Shown: positions 42,846 through 50,811 of the stretch, piece by piece
Numbering within the stretch: position 1 is the stretch's first letter
Layout of the letters: every line of letters begins with the position of its first letter
Assembly: GCF_903181435.1 (NCBI RefSeq)
Contig: NZ_CAEUHO010000001.1
Coordinates: 868,001 to 932,000, forward strand
Source of the DNA: Bacteroides acidifaciens
GTDB taxonomy: Bacteria > Bacteroidota > Bacteroidia > Bacteroidales > Bacteroidaceae
Direction of reading: 5' to 3'
Length of the DNA: 64,000 nt
Notes under the pieces: generated by a model
What the model was told of the DNA's origin: nothing
The model's database searches: none
Seen by the model: only the letters and a program-made list of their open reading frames with translations
Position numbers and translations under genes: made by a program

Positions 42846-42853
42846 CAAATGTA
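42846..42853 (-). promoter_or_regulatory. -7 element of the FucI-like gene
   Basis: CAAATGTA on + reads TACATTTG on the minus strand, an exact TAnnTTTG, 30 bp before the start at 42816. No TTTGTAC-type half-sites are present upstream, so it does not look like part of the PUL regulon. Confidence 0.5.
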
Positions 42854-42937
42854 TAGCTTTCTTTTCATAAAACCATAACGATTTTAACCTTGCTAAGGTT
42901 TTTAAAGTTTTTATGTCTCTGTATTCAAATTATTGCG

Positions 42938-42945
42938 TACATTTG
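42938..42945 (+). promoter_or_regulatory. -7 element of the aminotransferase gene
   Basis: TACATTTG fits TAnnTTTG and is 52 bp before the start codon at 42998. Confidence 0.5.
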
Positions 42946-42997
42946 CAGCTCCAAGTAGAAAAAGTAAATAGTAATTAAGTAATTTGTAGTTAAAATT

Positions 42998-44197
42998 ATG
43001 CCAACCATATCCATTCGCGGAAACGAGATGCCTGCATCTCCTATCAGAAAACTGGCTCCTTTGGCAGACGCTGCCAAGCAACGCGGAGTCCATGTATTTC
43101 ACCTGAACATCGGACAGCCTGACCTGCCCACTCCTCAGGCCGCGATTGACGCGATACGCAACATTGACCGCAAAGTACTGGAGTATAGCCCCAGTGCAGG
43201 TTACCGTAGCTATCGCGAGAAACTTGTAGGATATTATGCAAAGTTCAATATCAACCTTACGGCAGACGATATAATCATTACATCGGGTGGTTCGGAAGCG
43301 GTATTGTTTTCTTTCCTTTCCTGCCTGAATCCGGGGGACGAGATTATTGTTCCGGAACCTGCTTATGCCAACTATATGGCATTCGCTATCTCTGCCGGAG
43401 CGAAGATTCGTACTATCGCCACGACTATCGAAGAAGGTTTCTCACTTCCGAAAGTGGAGAAGTTTGAAGAGCTGATAAATGAACGCACCAAAGCGATACT
43501 GATTTGTAATCCGAATAACCCGACCGGTTATCTGTACACCCGTCGCGAGATGAATCAGATTCGTGACCTGGTGAAGAAGTATGATTTGTTCCTTTTCTCC
43601 GACGAGGTATATCGTGAATTTATCTATACAGGTTCTCCTTATATCTCTGCCTGCCATTTGGAAGGTATCGAGAATAATGTGGTACTGATTGACTCCGTTT
43701 CGAAACGTTATTCGGAATGTGGAATCCGTATCGGTGCGCTGATTACCAAGAACAAAGAGATACGTGACGCTGTTATGAAGTTCTGCCAGGCTCGTTTGAG
43801 TCCCCCTTTGATTGGACAGATTGCTGCTGAGGCTTCACTGGATGCTCCGGAAGAGTATTCGCGTGAGACGTATGATGAGTACGTGGAACGTCGTAAATGC
43901 CTGATTGACGGCTTGAACCGTATTCCGGGTGTTTATTCTCCGATTCCGATGGGCGCTTTCTATACGGTGGCAAAACTTCCGGTAGATGATTCGGACAAGT
44001 TCTGTGCCTGGTGTCTTTCGGACTTCGAATATGAAGGACAGACGGTATTCATGGCTCCGGCTTCCGGTTTCTATACGACTCCGGGTTCCGGTATCAACGA
44101 AGTCCGTATCGCTTACGTGTTGAAGAAAGAAGATTTAACCCGTGCGCTTTTTGTCTTGCAGAAGGCTTTGGAAGCGTATCCGGGAAGAGTAGATTAA
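42998..44197 (+). CDS. PLP-dependent class I/II aminotransferase
   Basis: 399-residue fold-type I aminotransferase. Landmarks: NIGQPDLPTP, YSPSAGYRSYREKLVGYY, TSGGSEAVLFSFLSCLNPGD, ICNPNNPTGYLYTR, SDEVYREFIY, and the Schiff-base lysine Lys236 in IDSVSKRYSECGIRIG. A conserved Arg lies near the C-terminus in INEVRIAYV. Length is normal for aspartate/aromatic aminotransferases; the amino donor and acceptor cannot be read. Cytoplasmic. The downstream permease gene starts 31 bp later on the same strand. Confidence 0.92.
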   Translation: MPTISIRGNEMPASPIRKLAPLADAAKQRGVHVFHLNIGQPDLPTPQAAIDAIRNIDRKVLEYSPSAGYRSYREKLVGYYAKFNINLTADDIIITSGGSEAVLFSFLSCLNPGDEIIVPEPAYANYMAFAISAGAKIRTIATTIEEGFSLPKVEKFEELINERTKAILICNPNNPTGYLYTRREMNQIRDLVKKYDLFLFSDEVYREFIYTGSPYISACHLEGIENNVVLIDSVSKRYSECGIRIGALITKNKEIRDAVMKFCQARLSPPLIGQIAAEASLDAPEEYSRETYDEYVERRKCLIDGLNRIPGVYSPIPMGAFYTVAKLPVDDSDKFCAWCLSDFEYEGQTVFMAPASGFYTTPGSGINEVRIAYVLKKEDLTRALFVLQKALEAYPGRVD

Positions 44198-44228
44198 TAA
44201 CTAATCACTAACCGTTAATCACTAAAAA

Positions 44229-45473
44229 TTGTCTCTATCACTTTTCATAGCTCGGCGTATCTATCGTGAAAGCGATGGCGGAAAGCAGGTGTCACGTCCT
44301 GCGGTCCTCATTGCCATGGCGGGTATTGCTATCGGGCTGGCTGTGATGATTATTGCTGTGGCGGTGGTCATCGGATTTAAAAGTGAAGTACGGAATAAAG
44401 TCATAGGATTCGGCTCGCATATCCAGATTACCAATCTGGATGCGGCAAGTTCTTATGAGACTCATCCGATTATGGTGGGGGATAGCATGATGGCAGCTCT
44501 TGCCGCCTATCCTGAAATAAGCCATGTGCAGCGTTTTTCTACCAAACCGGGCATGATTAAGACGGATGATGCTTTTCAGGGCATGGTACTGAAAGGTGTC
44601 GGTCCGGAATTTGACCCTCGTTTCATGCAAGAGTATCTGCTGGAAGGCGAGATTCCCGTTTTCAGTGATTCGGTTTCCAGCAATCAAGTGCTTATCTCCA
44701 AGGCTTTGGCTACGAAGATGAAGTTGAAACTGGGAGATAAGATATATACTTATTATATACAAGACGATGTCCGTGCGCGTCGGTTGACTATTGCCGGAAT
44801 TTATCAGACAAATTTCTCCGAATACGATAACCTCTTTTTATTGACTGATTTGAATCTGGTGAACCGCTTGAACGGCTGGAAACCGGAGCAGGTGACCGGG
44901 GTGGAACTTCAAGTGAAGGATTATGATAAGCTCGAAGATACAACGTATGAAATAGCGGTCGATACTGATAACCAACAGGATGAATTGGGGGGCGTATATT
45001 ATGTGCGTAACATCGAACAGTTGAATCCCCAGATATTCGCATGGCTTGATTTGTTGGACTTGAATGTGTGGGTGATTCTTATTCTGATGGTAGGCGTTGC
45101 CGGCTTTACTATGATTTCCGGGCTGCTGATTATCATTATCGAACGCACGAATATGATTGGTATCCTGAAGGCTTTGGGAGCGAATAACTTCACGATTCGC
45201 AAGACCTTCCTCTGGTTTGCTGTTTTCCTGATAGGCAAGGGCATGCTTTGGGGAAATGTCATCGGTCTGGCGTTCTGTATCCTGCAAGCCCAGTTCGGTA
45301 TTTTCAGGCTCGATCCGGAGACGTATTATGTAGATACTGTCCCGGTTTCTTTCAATATCCTGTTTTTCCTTCTGATTAATATCGGTACATTATTGGCTGC
45401 CGTCTTGATGCTGATAGGTCCCTCGTTCCTGATTACCAAAATCAATCCGGCGAGCTCTATGAGATACGAATAA
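44229..45473 (+). CDS. LolC/LolE-like ABC transporter permease
   Basis: 414 residues with a TTG start at 44229; an in-frame stop lies two codons upstream and the next Met is inside the first transmembrane helix, so TTG must be used. Four membrane segments in MacB/FtsX layout: one at about 25-50 (VLIAMAGIAIGLAVMIIAVAV), a large periplasmic domain, then three near the C-terminus (VWVILILMVGVAGFTMISG and two more), ending PASSMRYE. LolC/E proteins release outer-membrane lipoproteins with the LolD ATPase, which is not in this neighbourhood. Confidence 0.88.
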   Translation: MSLSLFIARRIYRESDGGKQVSRPAVLIAMAGIAIGLAVMIIAVAVVIGFKSEVRNKVIGFGSHIQITNLDAASSYETHPIMVGDSMMAALAAYPEISHVQRFSTKPGMIKTDDAFQGMVLKGVGPEFDPRFMQEYLLEGEIPVFSDSVSSNQVLISKALATKMKLKLGDKIYTYYIQDDVRARRLTIAGIYQTNFSEYDNLFLLTDLNLVNRLNGWKPEQVTGVELQVKDYDKLEDTTYEIAVDTDNQQDELGGVYYVRNIEQLNPQIFAWLDLLDLNVWVILILMVGVAGFTMISGLLIIIIERTNMIGILKALGANNFTIRKTFLWFAVFLIGKGMLWGNVIGLAFCILQAQFGIFRLDPETYYVDTVPVSFNILFFLLINIGTLLAAVLMLIGPSFLITKINPASSMRYE

Positions 45474-45509
45474 CTTTCTAATCTGAGTCTTTGGGGATGC
45501 TTTCTTAAT

Positions 45510-46682
45510 TTATCTTCTCATAAAATCCCCTTTGCCACGGAAGAAACGGCAAAACTTGAAATTTAATGACTGCATTGGCTGGAGAATATCGAATACAGGC
45601 AATGAGAAATAATACTTCCTGTTGCCGCCCATTTCTTTGGCCGTCTGGTTGATGATAACGGCTTGCACGATGTAGCGAATCAGCCAAAGCAACAACGCAA
45701 TGCCTGCTGCTAACCAATGGAAGTTGAGGATACCGAATACGATACCGGTGATGCAGGCAACGTAGAATAACAAGCGTGAAAAGGTTTCAAAACCTAATAA
45801 GTAGCGTTGTGCTCCGCGGTAAAAGCGTGAGGTGGCTACATAACTGACTTTTTCTTCTTCCCAGTCTTTATAGCGGTAAACGGGTTGTATCCGCATGGTT
45901 GCGTTGAAGTCCGTTTCTACGCGGGTATTGGAGTTGTTTGCCATCTGGTTGACGAAGAGGTCGTCTTCTCCGCGTTGAAGGTTCAGATATTTGGAATATC
46001 CTTTCTGCTTGAAGAATAATTCTTTGCGGTAAGCCATATTGCGTCCGATGCCCATGTACGGTTTTCCGGCCAAGGCGAAGCCTAAGTAACGTAATGATTG
46101 GAAAAAGGTGTCGAATGCGACACGTTTGTGCAGCCAGCCTTTGGTACGGTCGTAGCCACTGTATCCCAATACGATTTGAGTTTGTGAAGTGAAGTTGCGT
46201 GCCATCAGTTTCAGCCATTGGTTGCTTGCGGGCAGGCAGTTTGTCTCCGTGAATACCAGCCAGTCGTGTTTGCTGGCCTTGATGCCTAACGTCAGGGCCA
46301 GTTTCTTATGGCTGATATAGCGGGCGCTGTCCGGTGTGAAGCTGTGGTAGAGATGAGGATATTTCTCTTCCATATATCCCAGTACATCTTCTGTCTCGTC
46401 GGTGGAAGCGTCATTGATGACAATGACTTCAAACTGCGGGTAATCCTGTTCCAAAATAGCCGGAAGGACCTTGCGTAGGTTATCAGCTTCGTTGCGCGCA
46501 CAAATGATAACGGAAAGTGGCGGCAATTCCCGAGTAAAGTGAGTTTCTTCTTTACGTACTGCTTTGTTGCGCAGATGTATCCGGTTGTATAATCCCAGAT
46601 AATAAATAAGCTGAATAATAAAAAGAACGCCTGCCGCTGATAACACAATCAGTTCGACAGGATTGAATGTAAATGCTTCCAT
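45510..46682 (-). CDS. Membrane-anchored family 2 glycosyltransferase
   Basis: 390 residues. N-terminal membrane helix (about 10-30), GT-A domain starting PLSVIICARNEADNLRKVLP, NDASTDETEDVL, and C-terminal helices (LLFYVACITGIVFGILNF, GIALLLWLIRYIVQAV). The site that normally reads DxD is FTETNCLPAS, so the metal-binding motif is altered; the catalytic-base region RGEDDLFVNQM is present. It may transfer sugar with an unusual metal site or have another role. Convergent with the permease gene, 36 bp apart. Confidence 0.85.
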   Translation of the reverse strand: MEAFTFNPVELIVLSAAGVLFIIQLIYYLGLYNRIHLRNKAVRKEETHFTRELPPLSVIICARNEADNLRKVLPAILEQDYPQFEVIVINDASTDETEDVLGYMEEKYPHLYHSFTPDSARYISHKKLALTLGIKASKHDWLVFTETNCLPASNQWLKLMARNFTSQTQIVLGYSGYDRTKGWLHKRVAFDTFFQSLRYLGFALAGKPYMGIGRNMAYRKELFFKQKGYSKYLNLQRGEDDLFVNQMANNSNTRVETDFNATMRIQPVYRYKDWEEEKVSYVATSRFYRGAQRYLLGFETFSRLLFYVACITGIVFGILNFHWLAAGIALLLWLIRYIVQAVIINQTAKEMGGNRKYYFSLPVFDILQPMQSLNFKFCRFFRGKGDFMRR

Positions 46683-46708
46683 GAATTATAGTGTCGTTTT
46701 TACGCTCA

Positions 46709-46716
46709 CAAAAGTA
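46709..46716 (-). promoter_or_regulatory. -7 element of the glycosyltransferase gene
   Basis: CAAAAGTA on + reads TACTTTTG on the minus strand (TAnnTTTG), 27 bp before the start codon; it lies in the 55-bp gap after the AI-2E-type transporter gene. Confidence 0.45.
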
Positions 46717-46737
46717 CGCATTTTTTCGATAGTTCTT

Positions 46738-47757
46738 TCATTTTAGAAGAAGCTTATTTCGCGAATCCAGATATTCTTTTTTGAACATATCGACCAAAAG
46801 GAAGAAAAGCGATAGCAACAACGGCCCGAAGATGACTCCCATAAACCCGAATATTGGCAAACCGATGACTACGCCGAAAATAGTGATGAGCGGATGTATG
46901 TCTGCCATCTTCTTTTGGAGGATAAACCGGATAAGATTATCGGATTGGGAAATGACTATGGCGCCATACGCAAACAGACCGATTGCATTGAACCAGTCGC
47001 CCGTCAGGGCAAAATAGACAGATACCGGAATCCATACCAGTGCAGTACCTACCATCGGAATAATAGTGGCGAAGCAAGTGAAGAAGCCTAAAAGCCATAT
47101 ATTGGGGGCGCCGAAGATGAGGTAACCTATCATGGCGACCCCTCCCTGGATAACTGCCAGCAGAGGGATGCCTATGGCATTGGAACGCACAATCATAAAT
47201 ATCTCATTTGTTACTTCCTGTGTATTCTTGTCATTGAAGGGAAGGATGTCACCAATATAAGCTTCCATTTTTCTTCCACCCATGAGCATGAAATAAAGGA
47301 TGAATATCATGACGAACAGGTTGATGGCGAGGCTGCTGATACTGCCCATGATAATTTGTCCGATACGTGGTGCTAAAGAAATGAGGAATGACAACGTATC
47401 GTTACCCAAAACGTCGTATCCGGTTTTTGTCTTGATGGCTTCTGCGGTTTGCTGGATTGGCCCGATAAAGGTTTGAGGGTCAAGATTAATGTTCTTCAGC
47501 AAGTCGACAAGCAGCCATACCGTCAGCCCCACGGGAACTAGAAAAACGAGAATTGTTTCTACGATAATCAATAGTGCGGCAATGCCGCGTTTCATATTTT
47601 TCTTGTTCAACAGGTAGCCCATCTGCCCGCGTACAAGAATATAAATGGTAAGTGCGCCCAGTAATCCCCCCATAAAAGGAGTGATTTGTCGGAAAATAAT
47701 GACTCCCATTAATAGTATAATGACAATGAGTGAATATCTCCAGTATTTTTCTTTCAT
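46738..47757 (-). CDS. AI-2E family transporter
   Basis: 339-residue polytopic inner-membrane protein. About eight hydrophobic segments, with the family's paired N-terminal helices (YSLIVIILLMGVIIFRQITPF, IAALLIIVETILVFLVPVGL) and C-terminal GTALVWIPVSVYFALTG, LITIFGVVIGLPIFGFMGVIFGPLLLSLF. The PerM/TqsA family exports small molecules or ions; the AI-2 name is historical and the substrate here is unknown. Encoded 59 bp downstream of the histidine kinase, possibly on the same transcript. Confidence 0.92.
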   Translation of the reverse strand: MKEKYWRYSLIVIILLMGVIIFRQITPFMGGLLGALTIYILVRGQMGYLLNKKNMKRGIAALLIIVETILVFLVPVGLTVWLLVDLLKNINLDPQTFIGPIQQTAEAIKTKTGYDVLGNDTLSFLISLAPRIGQIIMGSISSLAINLFVMIFILYFMLMGGRKMEAYIGDILPFNDKNTQEVTNEIFMIVRSNAIGIPLLAVIQGGVAMIGYLIFGAPNIWLLGFFTCFATIIPMVGTALVWIPVSVYFALTGDWFNAIGLFAYGAIVISQSDNLIRFILQKKMADIHPLITIFGVVIGLPIFGFMGVIFGPLLLSLFFLLVDMFKKEYLDSRNKLLLK

Positions 47758-47816
47758 GCTTTTTTATGTAATAAGTTCCTTACACAATAACACATAAAAG
47801 CATGGAAAGGTTTGTT

Positions 47817-49070
47817 TTATAGCGGCATATCAATGTGAAAAATTGTTTTTCCGAGGGAGCTTTCCTTGACGGTGAGATGCCCGTCGTGAAGGCGGATGAT
47901 TTGTTTACAGAGACTCAACCCGATGCCGCTGCCTTCTGATTTGGTGGTAAAAAAGGGAATGAATATCTTTTCCTGCAATTCGGGTGGGATGCCCGGGCCG
48001 TTGTCCGCAATGTCGATGGATATGCGTTCGTCCTGTTGTGCGTGGATACTGATACTTCCTTTTTCCGTTCCTTCCAGTGCTTGCATGGAGTTTTTCAGAA
48101 GGTTGAGCAGAACTTGGGAGAGTTGGTTCTCGTCGCCTTTCATATAAATCGTTTCGGGATGACAGGTCAGTGTAAAGGTGATATTGCTTTCTTGGAAGTC
48201 ACCGGACAAGAGTTCACGGAGATTCTCCAGGGTTGCCGTAAGTGAGAACTGTTTCTTTTCGGGTTGCGGCAGGTAGGAGAGATGGCGGAAGGATTCGGTA
48301 AATTGTAACAGGCGTTCGCTTTGTGCCTGAATGATGCGAAGTCCGCGAACCGCTTTCTCGTTGATGTCCGGATAAGCGGACAGTGTTTGTGACAGGGAGA
48401 TAATAGGGGCGATGGTATTCATTATCTCATGGGTGAGTACGTGGCTTAATTTGTTCCACGATTCACTTTCCTTGTCACTAAGTTCGTCGCCGATGTCCTT
48501 GATAGACAGGAGAGTAATTGTTTCATTTTGTAGCTTCATCCGGTTTTGCGAAAGGCTGAGATGCTCTTTTCTGCCTTTTTCTTGCAGCAAGGATTCGAGT
48601 TGCCTGTATTGGGTTAATTGCTGGCATCCTAATAAGGAAAGGGCGGTGCTGTTTGCCATGATTATCTTTCCGGTAGAATCCCATGCCAATACGCCGCTGG
48701 GTACTTCTTCCAGGAGTGAGCGGTAGAAATGTTCCTGTTTGGAGTATTCTGATTGGGTTTTGGCGAGCAGAAGGTTGATGCGGTTGAGAGAGCGGTTCAG
48801 TTTTTCCTGTTCTTTGCTGACGTTTTGTTCGGGGAAGTAAAGCATATTGTCCTTATCTTCTATGGCGTCGAAAAAGATACGCAGTTTTTGGTTGAATGAA
48901 TTCAGTTTGTTTACCAGTCCGCTGCTTTGGAGGAAGGAGCAGATAATTAATAGTGTGCCTATCACAAATCCGCGTTGTGAGATGATAAGCCAGGTGCCTG
49001 TTCCCGAGGTGGCGAGAATAAGCACGACGTGTAACAGTATAATCCAATAGAGGTGTCGGCTGAATATCAT
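47817..49070 (-). CDS. NtrB-like sensor histidine kinase
   Basis: 417 residues. Two N-terminal membrane helices (about 7-28, 34-52) with a very short periplasmic turn, a coiled-coil, a PAS-like domain (YRSLLEEVPSGVLAWDSTGKI), then HisKA with VLTHEIMNTIAPI (His214) of the NtrB type, and HATPase with LLNLLKNSMQAL, ADNGPGIPPE and GSGIGLSLCKQI. The short periplasmic loop suggests sensing in the membrane or cytoplasm. It lies 5 bp downstream of the sigma-54-type response regulator and should be its partner. Confidence 0.93.
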   Translation of the reverse strand: MIFSRHLYWIILLHVVLILATSGTGTWLIISQRGFVIGTLLIICSFLQSSGLVNKLNSFNQKLRIFFDAIEDKDNMLYFPEQNVSKEQEKLNRSLNRINLLLAKTQSEYSKQEHFYRSLLEEVPSGVLAWDSTGKIIMANSTALSLLGCQQLTQYRQLESLLQEKGRKEHLSLSQNRMKLQNETITLLSIKDIGDELSDKESESWNKLSHVLTHEIMNTIAPIISLSQTLSAYPDINEKAVRGLRIIQAQSERLLQFTESFRHLSYLPQPEKKQFSLTATLENLRELLSGDFQESNITFTLTCHPETIYMKGDENQLSQVLLNLLKNSMQALEGTEKGSISIHAQQDERISIDIADNGPGIPPELQEKIFIPFFTTKSEGSGIGLSLCKQIIRLHDGHLTVKESSLGKTIFHIDMPL

Positions 49071-49075
49071 GCAGT

Positions 49076-50434
49076 TCAGGGTTTGAAGCGTTTTAGTTTG
49101 TTGTAGAGTGTCTGACGACTGATTCCCAGTTGTTCGGCAGCCGCAGTCAGGTTTCCGTTGTTTTGCAGGATGGCTGTTTCAATGGCTTGCCTTTCCACTT
49201 CTTCCAGATTGGGGACGGTGCTGGTGGTTTGCGGTTTCCATGTCTGTTTTACTAGAATGTCTTTGGGACGTATCACGTTGCCTTCACATAAGATGACGGC
49301 TTTCTCGATGGCGTGTTGCAACTCCCGGATATTGCCCGGCCAGTGGTAGGAGCGTAGTTTCTCTATCGTTTGCTCGTGCATCCGCATTTCCGGACGTTGG
49401 TATTTGGAAGCGAAACGGTGGAGAAAGGTTTCAACGAACAGGAGTATGTCGTCTCCCCGTTCCCGCAATGGGGGGATTTCCAGGTGGATAGTGTTGATAC
49501 GGTAGAATAAGTCTTCGCGGAATAATCCTTGTTTCACCATTTCAGGAATGTCTTTATTGGTGGCGGAAATGAGTCGTATATCAACGGGGACAACTTTATT
49601 GCTTCCGATTCGGGTGATATTCCTGTTTTGTAGTACAGTCAGCAATTTGGCTTGCAGTGCAAGGGGAAGATTGCCAATCTCATCCATAAAAAGAGAGCTG
49701 CCGCTGGCGGCTTCGAACTTTCCCGGACGGCTTTCGTAGGCATCCGTAAAAGCTCCACGCTCATGGCCGAAAAGCTCGCTCTCAAAAAGGGATTCGCTGA
49801 TAGCTCCCATGTCAATACTTAACATTGGGCGGGGATTACGTGGTGACAAGCGGTGTATTTCCCTTGCCAGCATTTCCTTTCCGGTTCCGTTTTCTCCGGT
49901 TATCAGGATATTGGCGTCTGTCTTGGCTACTTTATTGACTACCTTTATTAATTGCAGCATGGCGGGAGAATGTCCTATCAGCATTTCCGGTTTGTTCGGA
50001 TTGACGGAACCGGCGGTTTGGCTTTTTGATTTTGGGGAGCTTTTCCCGTTTGATTTATGATTGTATGCTTCCTTTATTTTCTGAACCAGTGTCCGGTTGT
50101 CCCATGGCTTGAGAAGGAAATCGGTAGCTCCGTTCTTCAAGGCTTTCACGGCCAGTTCCACATCTCCATAGGCGGTCAGCATCACCACAGGTAGCGTGGG
50201 ACGGATTTCGTGAATACGTTTCAGCCAGTACAATCCTTCGTTGCCGTTATTGATGCCTGCCGAGAAGTTCATGTCAAGGATTACAATATCAATGGAAGTG
50301 GTGGTGAGCAGTGTTGTTATTTGGTTAGGATTGGCGGCTGTACGGACTGTACTGAACTCATTTTCGAGTAAAAGTTCCAGCGAAGCCAACACACTTTTAT
50401 TATCATCTACTATTAAAATAGTTCCGGTTTCCAT
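49076..50434 (-). CDS. NtrC-like sigma-54-dependent response regulator
   Basis: 452 residues from the ATG at 50434 (METGTILIVDDNKSVL); an in-frame extension to 50566 adds 44 unstructured residues and is unlikely. Receiver with Asp54 in IDIVILDMNF and KPWDN; AAA+ domain with Walker A GENGTGKEM, the sigma-54 contact loop GAFTDA in place of the usual GAFTGA, Walker B LFMDEIGNL, arginine finger region REDLFYRI; C-terminal Fis-type HTH (GNLTAAAEQLGISRQTLYNKL). It probably activates the efflux operon transcribed away from it: a sigma-54 promoter and three copies of a 15-bp site lie between them. Confidence 0.95.
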   Translation of the reverse strand: METGTILIVDDNKSVLASLELLLENEFSTVRTAANPNQITTLLTTTSIDIVILDMNFSAGINNGNEGLYWLKRIHEIRPTLPVVMLTAYGDVELAVKALKNGATDFLLKPWDNRTLVQKIKEAYNHKSNGKSSPKSKSQTAGSVNPNKPEMLIGHSPAMLQLIKVVNKVAKTDANILITGENGTGKEMLAREIHRLSPRNPRPMLSIDMGAISESLFESELFGHERGAFTDAYESRPGKFEAASGSSLFMDEIGNLPLALQAKLLTVLQNRNITRIGSNKVVPVDIRLISATNKDIPEMVKQGLFREDLFYRINTIHLEIPPLRERGDDILLFVETFLHRFASKYQRPEMRMHEQTIEKLRSYHWPGNIRELQHAIEKAVILCEGNVIRPKDILVKQTWKPQTTSTVPNLEEVERQAIETAILQNNGNLTAAAEQLGISRQTLYNKLKRFKP

Positions 50435-50515
50435 ATATGTAAGATTGGGGGTATCTGTCTGGGTTGAATGATTCTTTAAGTTTTCGGGTAAAGATATTCG
50501 TTTTTGCTTTTTCCT

Positions 50516-50530
50516 GCAAGGGAGTGTCCA
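50516..50530 (-). promoter_or_regulatory. Possible sigma-54 promoter of the NtrC-like gene
   Basis: On the minus strand the sequence is TGGACACTCCCTTGC, with GG and GC 10 bp apart as in sigma-54 promoters, but the -24 box (TGGAC) is imperfect. It overlaps activator site 1. A weaker sigma-ABfr-like TATCTTTA lies closer to the gene. Confidence 0.35.
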
Positions 50531-50540
50531 ATAATTAGAC
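50526..50540 (+). promoter_or_regulatory. Activator site 1 (GTCCAATAATTAGAC)
   Basis: 15-bp imperfect palindrome GTC-N9-GAC. The same sequence with two changes recurs at 50662-50676 and, reversed, at 50685-50699. Confidence 0.6.
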
Positions 50541-50661
50541 GTTTTATGATAGATTTCCTGAAACATGGCTTTATTCTATGCTCTTCGTAAGGAATGATAG
50601 GAGTTTGAATGTTGAATAATTGTTGTTTGTATGCAATTTATGCTGGCTCTTTTTTGATAAC

Positions 50662-50699
50662 GTCCAATTTTTAGACGTTATGGTGTTTAAAAATTGGAC
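50662..50699 (+). promoter_or_regulatory. Activator sites 2 and 3 upstream of the efflux operon
   Basis: Site 2 GTCCAATTTTTAGAC (50662-50676) and site 3 GTTTAAAAATTGGAC (50685-50699, reverse orientation). CGTCCAATTTTT (50661-50672) and AAAAATTGGACG (50689-50700) are an exact 12-bp inverted repeat. They lie 56-93 bp before the sigma-54 promoter, a normal position for an NtrC-type enhancer. Confidence 0.65.
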
Positions 50700-50754
50700 G
50701 GAAATGATAAGGTTGCGTGTGTCATCTGTTTTGTAATCAGTGAATTATATATTG

Positions 50755-50769
50755 TGGCATTATGTTTGC
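50755..50769 (+). promoter_or_regulatory. Sigma-54 promoter of the efflux operon
   Basis: TGGCATTATGTTTGC: the -24 GG and -12 GC have the canonical spacing and TGGCA / TTGC match the consensus TGGCACG-N4-TTGC well. Predicted start about 50781, 31 bp before the TolC-like gene. Confidence 0.75.
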
Positions 50770-50811
50770 TTTATTATTCGTAGTAGAACACAATCGCATA
50801 TATACTGAAGA

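Noticed and set aside
50435..50566. 44-residue N-terminal extension of the NtrC-like regulator
   Set aside because: It crosses regulator site 1 and the putative minus-strand promoter, and receiver domains start at the METGTILIVDD position.
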